This document shows positions 9,599 through 14,949 of a stretch of 14,949 bases of DNA, piece after piece; position 1 is the stretch's first letter, and the number at the start of each line of letters is the position of its first letter. The notes under the pieces are model-generated. The model ran no database searches. It was given only the letters and a program-made list of their open reading frames with translations, and was not told the DNA's origin. The DNA comes from Hyphochytrium catenoides (lineage: Eukaryota > Sar > Hyphochytriomycetes > Hyphochytriales > Hyphochytriaceae). A program made the position numbers and the translations under genes. The stretch lies in NCBI GenBank assembly GCA_900088475.1, contig FLMG01003269.1, positions 1 through 14,949 on the forward strand, in the 5' to 3' direction.

Positions 9599-10074
9599 CT
9601 CGCTCCCTGTTGTTCCTGGCTACACTAGCTTACAGTCATGCCAGCGTTCTCCATGACGAGCGAGAATTAAGCGGACGGTAGCTGCGCTCTAGAGGGAAAG
9701 CTCCTGCACTTGTTCAAACTTTTTGCTAATGGCACGACGAAGCAGACTCAAATAGTAGAGTTGGTCTGCATGGCTGGGACATTTGACAGCCAGAGCTGCC
9801 AGCTTCGCTGCTTCCTGCTCGTTGTAGCCTCTACGTCTTCACACATCACTCAGGACAACAACATGAGAGTTGAAGCGTCGTTATTCTCGAGGAAAAGTGC
9901 GATGCTTGTTCGGACTACTTCATTTTGTTGCCTGTTGATGATGATGATGGACCCAACTGATAACACAACGCTCTATACCATTGCGGGCAGCACGACCTCA
10001 CGCTTTTGCTGATTAGTTGTGTGGCCAACGAACAAGCATTAGTGGGTGCAGAGCTCTTCTTCTCTTTTTTGCAG
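9599..10074. other. Upstream region of the membrane-protein gene, no gene recognised
   Basis: A 100-codon plus-strand frame (9710-10012) has no recognisable features and poor codon character. The sequence ends in a pyrimidine run followed by gcag (10060-10074), which looks like a splice acceptor for the ORF that follows. I found no matching upstream exon. Confidence 0.35.
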
Positions 10075-10124
10075 GGACTATCACGCAATCTTCTCGCCGA
10101 CAGTCAACGAAAGATGTAATAACG

Positions 10125-10514
10125 ATGGCGGTCCTGACAAAAAGCAAAGAGGTACAGGCAGCGGTAAAGAAAAAAGAGCAAAGGTTGCTAGAATCCCGGC
10201 GCGAGGAGACTAGGAAGAGTGAGAAGGTAGGTGAGGAGACAACAGTGGTGGCCGTTCGGTCTGCTGATGATGTAGCATGCGGTAATGAGCGGCAGGACTG
10301 TCGAAAGGAGAAGGCGGCGATGAGTGAACAGTTTGTCGCCTGTCTCCATATCGTCGCTAAAGTAGGTGGACACACCGAAGGATGGAGCTTTGCCTTTATG
10401 CGTTGCTTTATAGTGCGGGAAGAAAAGGAGACAACAAGACTGTATGACCTTGACATCAACATCAGGGGAAACGGCCGAAGGATCAGGGGTCGAGGTAAAA
10501 AGCCCATACAGTAG
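10125..10514 (+). CDS. Hypothetical basic/charged protein (weak ORF)
   Basis: The ATG at 10125 sits in good context (aacgATGG) and opens 129 codons to a TAG. A strong acceptor-like site (tctcttttttgcag) ends 50 bp upstream, so the exon may begin at 10075. The first 35 residues are highly charged and probably helical (KEVQAAVKKKEQRLLESR), and the C terminus is Arg/Gly-rich (RGNGRRIRGRG). The codons show a clear excess of G at position one, as coding sequence does. Donor-like sites occur inside the frame (GAGAAG|GTAGGT near 10226 and CGAG|GTAAAA near 10494), so the real product could be spliced differently. Two long minus-strand frames overlap it. I do not recognise the protein; this may equally be degraded mobile DNA. 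Confidence 0.3.
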   Translation: MAVLTKSKEVQAAVKKKEQRLLESRREETRKSEKVGEETTVVAVRSADDVACGNERQDCRKEKAAMSEQFVACLHIVAKVGGHTEGWSFAFMRCFIVREEKETTRLYDLDINIRGNGRRIRGRGKKPIQ

Positions 10515-11214
10515 CTCTGTTTCTAACATTTCTTCAGCGCTTGTGGTGGTGTTTGTTTGCAGAAAACTTTCCATTATTATTAGACTATTTGTAACGGAAG
10601 AAGGTTGTTTGGGACCCACTGTGAACGAGACACTGGATATTTCATGGGTTTTAGAGGGTTGTTTGAGGGGTAAAATCAAGTTTTCGCTCCCATGCAAACA
10701 TATTTACCCATGAGTATTGTTTTGTGAGCCCCTGGACGAAAGCTGGGCAGGGGTAATTGAGGATGATGACTCTGGGGTAAACCAAGGGTAATTGCGAGTA
10801 TTTGGGTGGGCGCGGAAGTGCCAAAACACCCTCACGCCATTGGCAAATGGTTCCTTTGAGGCGTGATGTAGGGTTGTAATTGGTAAGTCAATTGGTAATT
10901 GGCGGGTAGTTGGCAGCAGGTGGGTGGGCCTTCAGTACGCTAGTCTCCCTCACACTCTGCTTTCGCTGTCAAAAATAATCATAGTTGGCGGGTAATGGAG
11001 CCCAGCTCCTGAGGTCCCTCTGTAGGGCTCCAAAAATCCTGACAGATCCTGTCTGCGGCATCTTCTTCGCTTTTCTGAGGATGAGAGCGCCTTTACAGAT
11101 GAAGATCTGTTTGTGGAGCAATTGTTGCCGATACCTAGAAGCTAGAAGGGTGGTATGATGGTCTTGATGTTGACTTTCTTCTTGCCTCAGCGGCTTTAGC
11201 TACTGCTTAGCTAG
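10515..11214. other. Non-coding region with short GGTAATTG-like repeats
   Basis: I see no supported gene. The motif ggtaatt, often as ttggtaattgg or gggtaattg, recurs several times between about 10750 and 10990. A hairpin with 7-bp arms (ggagccc at 10997-11003, gggctcc at 11025-11031) follows. The sequence abuts the transposase remnant and could be part of that element. Confidence 0.35.
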
Positions 11215-12054
11215 CATTACGAACCCGTTCTTCTAGTAGTACTAAGTCAGGCGGCGAATGGCTGGGTAGATTTGGTTCAAAGGTTGCGATCAGAGGCCTT
11301 CCTAGCTTCACAGTTAGGGAAGAGGTTGGGTGGCTTTCACCATCTTACTGCTATAGAATACGTCTCCCAGGCTCACCTGGCGAGACAGACAGCATCGAGG
11401 CCATTGCTCAAGACCTTCGTACGGGAACGAGTCCAACGAGAGCTACAATGGGCACACATAGCTTCTTCAGACGCAGGACAAGCTTCGTCTGATGGAGAGA
11501 CTTGTTACAATGAGGTGCTAGAGTTTTTCCGGAGTAGTGGAGCTATCCCAGTGCGGAGCTGAGTTCAGGAAGGAGTTGTAAAGAGATGGCGCAAGCATTG
11601 ATAATAAATGGTGGGAGAGAACAAGGAGCGAATAACCGGAGAAGATGGAGAGGAGAGACACAACAAGAAGATGCAGGGCAGAGAGAAGCTTCGAGGGAGC
11701 AGAGTAAGTAAAAGTCGAAGACGACTGGGACGTACTCTGGTGGGAGCGTTCAGAGAAAACTAATATTTTATCCCCCCAGCTTGTTGCCCCAATAGCTGTC
11801 TGCCATTTTATGGAAAGTATCGGGACGACAAGAAATGTATCAACTGTGATGCAGAACGCAACAAGAAGTTAAAGCCCAGACCCTCCAAGGATACTTCTTC
11901 AGGAATGGGAAGCGAAGGCACCGTTCAGCAGGAAAAGAGGAAAGAGAGAGAGGTCCCTGCAGCATATGTCTTCTACTTCTCCTTGCAAGCCCTAATAAGT
12001 TTGCTGCTAACAGATGGAAGAATTCGCCTCTTCTTGGTAGGACCGGGACATTGA
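11215..12054 (+). pseudogene. Broken CACTA/Plavaka-type transposase fragment with CPNSC motif
   Basis: Two coding-like blocks. Block 1 (11215-11562) is an open frame without an ATG that ends ...SSGAIPVRS and a stop. Block 2 starts at an ATG at 11586 and runs to 11703, where a perfect GTAAGT donor sits; it resumes after a tccccccag acceptor at 11780 and stays in frame to a TGA at 12052-12054. Exon 2 opens with CCPNSCLPFYGKYRDD, followed by CINCDAER. That is the Cys4 ribbon of CACTA/En-Spm and Plavaka transposases (CPNSC...FxG.Y.D...C..C...R). In that family the ribbon directly follows a G-V/A-I/V-P-V segment, which is how block 1 ends, and precedes a V-P-x5-F...L-Q-A-L segment, seen here as VPAAYVFYFSLQAL. 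No catalytic domain follows: the frame enters the inverted repeat and stops. I therefore call it a truncated, decayed element. The family call is by motif only. Confidence 0.5.
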
Positions 12055-12388
12055 CTGTCTTGTACCTCTGCAGCTCGCCTTTGTTCTTCATAATCCCCTT
12101 CAGCCTCCTCCTCGTCAGCTTCTGAGCAATGATTGATCCTTTCCGCAATTCTCAAGAGGTATTGTGCTGCTGGTTCATTATCGCCAGGCTAAGCTATCCG
12201 TACAAACAACTAAGACCTGCAGCACAATACCTCTGCAGCACAATACCTCTTGAAAATTGCGGAAGGATCAGTTATTGCTTCAGAAGCTGACGAGGAGGAG
12301 GCTGAAGGGAGCTATGAAGAACAAAGGCGAGCTGCAGAGGTAGAAAGACAGTCAATGTCCCGGTCCTACCAAGAAGAGGCTAATTCTT
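12018..12388. repeat. Imperfect palindrome with ~153-bp arms
   Basis: Left arm 12018-12170 and right arm 12235-12388 are reverse complements with a 64-bp spacer. By hand alignment I count about eight substitutions and three 1-bp indels, roughly 93% identity. Read outward from the spacer, both arms encode the same protein-like segment, SEADEEEAEG-x-YEEQRRAAEV. A +1 and a -1 indel upstream of it compensate each other. The left arm begins where transposase similarity ends. The transcript could form a long hairpin. It may be an inverted duplication within a transposon or the core of a foldback element. Confidence 0.9.
12218..12249 (+). repeat. 16-bp direct repeat, two perfect tandem copies
   Basis: The unit tgcagcacaatacctc occurs at 12218-12233 and again at 12234-12249. 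The second copy forms the inner edge of the right palindrome arm, and the first extends into the spacer. The left arm carries one complementary copy (gaggtattgtgctgc ending at 12170). Replication slippage at the palindrome centre would explain it. Confidence 0.9.
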
Positions 12389-13837
12389 TTCAGTTATGCG
12401 GATTTGGGAAAAGAGAAGAAGGTATATCTCCTCTTTTACATTGAGCAGGTAGCAATACTTTTTCTGCATTGATACAACGTTAGCCGTCCTGTCGCTCTGC
12501 TTTCTATTCTACTTGCTTCCTGTCTCCTCTACGACAGTCCAGAGTGCGAATGCTCCTGACCTAGAACTTCAAGCACGACAAGATTATTGTCAACAGCCAC
12601 GAGCGACTCACCTATCCCACTAAAGCTTCGTTGTCAATCGTGACAAGTATATCTCCAAACTTGATGGAGTCTGCCTCGAAGTGCTTCAACTAGCAGAAGT
12701 CCCCGACTGTAGGGTCACGAGCAGCAGCGGTATCAACAAGGAGGTGGAAAACACTACTACTACTACTATTATACTGCCTTATTGTTGTCGTCACAGCCTC
12801 CATCATTGTTGGCTGCAGATCTTCTCCTCCATTCCCTTAGACTTTTTGCCAAATGCCACGATAGCGATTGAATAACTGGTAGAAGCATACGACGACAGAC
12901 GACGAGGAGAATAGATCTGACGACTTACTGGGAAGGCCTGCAGGTAGTCTGCACCATCCATGGAGGTATGCTGATGAGCGGCCACATCCATTATGAAAAA
13001 GCACAGTCCACGACGGTGAGGCCCCATTGACTATTATTCTGTCTTTTCGTTGTCCATGATGGAAACAAACCAGATAGAGCTAGCGGAATGATGCTAAGGA
13101 AATAATATGGGCTGCTGATGGATGGTAACAGTATATGAAGCGTAGTACAGAAGGCCGGCAGCTATTATTCAATGCTAGTAGACCAAAGTCACATTGGCTG
13201 CTGCTGCTGATTGCTGCTGCGATGACGCTGAGAGCTAGTAGGAGATGCGGCTGTCAATAATCTAAGAGATTCCTTCTTGATTGCGGTCCATCTTCGTGTT
13301 AGTTCCCTCAGTCCATCGGATCATCAGGAGGATGACTGACGTAACGGATCCTGGCTTCCTACTCGCCGATGAACTACTGAGGAAAATAGCAGAGCATGAC
13401 CGAAAATGAAAAGGGAGAGTTTGTTTGTTAAAATATACTACACTTCAAAAGGTTAACAACGAATACCCCAGTCAAGTAGAGGAAATTGACCTAATTTGAC
13501 GGGACATTGACAGATGGTCGAATCCGGCATTTTCGCAAAATATGGGACGCATGCACGCATGCATCATTCGATTCTATGGGATTAGAGATGGCCAACGGTG
13601 TGTCAAACACCTTCATATCCCTATTAGAACCAGAGATCTGACGTCTCAAAGTTGAGGACCCGGCGACGGTGGGCACGCCTTTTGTTAGACATTTACTATG
13701 TATGTGAAGACAACCTCTAATAAGGCAGCAGAGTTTATAGAGACTTCCAGAGTTTGGCTGTTGTTGCTAGAAGAGAGATCCACGGAGACGACCGACATAG
13801 AGTTCTTTCGGGTCCAGCGGACTGGTGGTGGTTTCCT
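12389..13837. other. No supported gene; low-complexity and possible decayed coding pieces
   Basis: A short open plus frame at 12624-12875 begins with a protein-like stretch (NRDKYISKLDGVCLEVLQLA) but degrades into a (ACT)n-like microsatellite at about 12753-12769. I do not recognise it. Later sequence has CTG-rich patches (13198-13220) and a near-palindromic gcatgcacgcatgc at about 13545-13560. Frames of 60-75 codons on either strand look like chance. This is probably old mobile-element or intergenic DNA. Confidence 0.35.
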
Positions 13838-13941
13838 CCTCCTGACGTTAGGAGGGGATATGTTTTTTAGACGCTTTGAGATTTGTGAAGAGTGAGTTAC
13901 TCCTGGCATTAGGAGGAGGAGGGGATATGTTGGGACGCTTT
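13838..13941 (+). repeat. Diverged ~63-bp direct duplication
   Basis: Copy 1 begins tcctcctgacgttaggagg and copy 2 (from 13901) begins tcctggcattaggaggagg. Both continue ggggatatgtt and end with gacgctttgag or gacgcttta. The second copy has extra GGA units before the shared ggggatatgtt. This looks like a small tandem duplication with later slippage. Confidence 0.7.
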
Positions 13942-14522
13942 ACTAGTAGGCACCACCCAGAGGACATCATGCTATTAGTATTCTTATCAATGTTGGCTCA
14001 TCGTAGCAGCAGCATGATGAGCAACTGACCGTATGGCTGCTGCTTTCCCACTGCCAACCTTGTTCCTTACTACTTGGTCGGAGATCCCTACTGCTGCGTC
14101 GGCAAAAAAACCTACTAGTACTGAAGGCTCTTAAAGCAGTTCCTGGCTTGTTCGTTGTTGATCTCATCTGACTGTGAAGGAAGCAAGAATTCAACAAACT
14201 GTGTGAGTTCTGGCAGCATAGGGGTCCTTGGTCGTCGAGGAGGCTGACGTGCACCCAGAAAAAAACAAGAAGGGAGCGGCCATCGTGTTTGCAGCCACAA
14301 CAACGGCTTCATCACCACCACCGACCGCTGCTAGTTAGACAAAGAGAAGACAGCGATCTGTTATCTGCAGAAGTCACGTCAGTCCGTCAAGAGCATCAAT
14401 AAACCTAAGAGATCTTTAGTGAGCTGAGATGTCGAGATCTCTTCTTTGTTGTTGGAAGACGGGAAGCTGCTGCTGCGCAAAGCTGCTTCTTCGCGGCTCC
14501 TATCCATCATTTGGGAGTGCAA
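13942..14522. other. No gene recognised; small hairpin
   Basis: Minus-strand frames of 95 and 68 codons (13967-14254, 14115-14321) overlap each other and have no recognisable features. A hairpin with 9-bp arms lies at 14407-14415 (aagagatct) and 14435-14443 (agatctctt), 19 nt apart. Nothing else stands out. Confidence 0.35.
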
Positions 14523-14807
14523 GAAATTACATGGGTACAGACTTGGTTGCAAGGGTTGGTTTGCTGTTTTAGGGCTAACGCGGATAAGGCGTCTCGCAAA
14601 GGTTCGCCTGCTTTCAAGGAAATGATGTCAAATTGTGAACGAAATTACATGGGTTCAAGCTTGGGTTTGCAAGGCTTTGTTTACTGACTTATGGCTAACA
14701 CAGATAAGGCGTCTCGCAAAAAGGTTCACCTGGTAATCAAGGAATTGGTGTCAAACAGTGCATACAATTACCGCATGCAAAGTGGGTTTGCAAGGCTTTG
14801 TTTTCGG
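14523..14807 (+). repeat. Tandem repeat, ~118-124-bp unit, about 2.3 copies
   Basis: Units start at 14523 and 14641 (both gaaattacatgggt), and a partial third begins at about 14765. Units 1 and 2 share a perfect 18-bp block, gataaggcgtctcgcaaa, at 14583-14600 and 14703-14720. Units 2 and 3 share gtttgcaaggctttgttt. Unit 2 is about 6 bp longer than unit 1. The array may continue the repeat-rich character beyond the right edge. I see no coding function. Confidence 0.85.
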
Positions 14808-14949
14808 ATTCAAAGCGTTTGCAGAGAAGGGGAGGTAGGAACATTGGGTGAGTGAGCAAATTGATAAGTAGCAGGCCCGCTGTCGCGGTGCCGGGGGGCC
14901 CTTGGCCTTTTGGTTGAGGGTGCTTTTTACTTTCCTTTCGGACCATTTT
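14808..14949. other. Right edge, no gene recognised
   Basis: The sequence becomes GC-rich (gcggtgccggggggccc near 14885-14901). An open minus frame from 14946 carries no recognisable motif and runs back into the tandem repeat. Confidence 0.3.

Noticed and set aside
12256-12268. A 13-bp match to the conserved 3' end of 18S rRNA (tgcggaaggatca)
   Set aside because: Upstream sequence shows no rRNA similarity and no ITS or 5.8S follows; the match sits inside the palindrome arm and looks like coincidence.
13512-13524. tRNA B-box-like ggtcgaatccg
   Set aside because: No A box at the right spacing and no cloverleaf can be drawn around it.
1-14949. CRISPR array, bacterial operon, phage or retroviral genes
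   Set aside because: No spaced direct repeats of CRISPR type, no Shine-Dalgarno-led gene series, and no reverse transcriptase, integrase or capsid motifs were found.

Overview
The window is nuclear DNA from a microbial eukaryote. Coding sequence is broken by short GT-AG introns of 59 to 212 bp whose removal restores one reading frame, some untranslated and intergenic DNA is low-complexity, and there are no bacterial-style operons. The best clue to lineage is one gene that encodes UDP-glucose pyrophosphorylase (UGP) fused in frame to phosphoglucomutase (PGM). I associate that fusion mainly with stramenopiles (diatoms, oomycetes and relatives), so a stramenopile alga or protist is my first guess. 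This rests on family knowledge and was not tested by a search.

Layout, left to right. (1) Positions 1-274, minus strand: the 5' end of a small acidic protein with a helical segment that looks like SNAPIN/BLOC-1 subunits; it runs off the window. (2) About 1.3 kb of divergent upstream DNA follows, with a 176-bp purine-rich GA/GACA tract. (3) Positions 1612-6031, plus strand: the ten-exon UGP-PGM gene, 1064 residues, with the catalytic motifs of both enzymes intact. (4) Positions 6643-7477, plus strand: a four-exon VOC-fold protein of 191 residues with a probable mitochondrial presequence; it resembles methylmalonyl-CoA epimerase/glyoxalase. (5) Positions 8030-9598, minus strand and convergent with the VOC gene: a single-exon 522-residue protein of unknown family, with a disordered N-terminal half and a multi-pass membrane half.

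From about 9.6 kb the character changes. Long stretches hold no recognisable gene, and there is one weak plus-strand ORF at 10125-10514. At 11.2-12.1 kb lies a broken gene with a cysteine motif typical of CACTA/En-Spm (Plavaka-like) transposases. It runs straight into a 371-bp imperfect palindrome whose two arms carry the same coding-like sequence in opposite directions. Beyond that I see only small tandem repeats, including a roughly 120-bp unit near the right end. This half looks like transposon-derived accessory DNA beside a gene-dense housekeeping segment.

Functionally, the UGP-PGM fusion would take glucose-6-phosphate through glucose-1-phosphate to UDP-glucose in one polypeptide, feeding glucan and glycoconjugate synthesis. 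The VOC protein probably works separately in the mitochondrion. I see no sign that the remaining genes form a pathway with these two.
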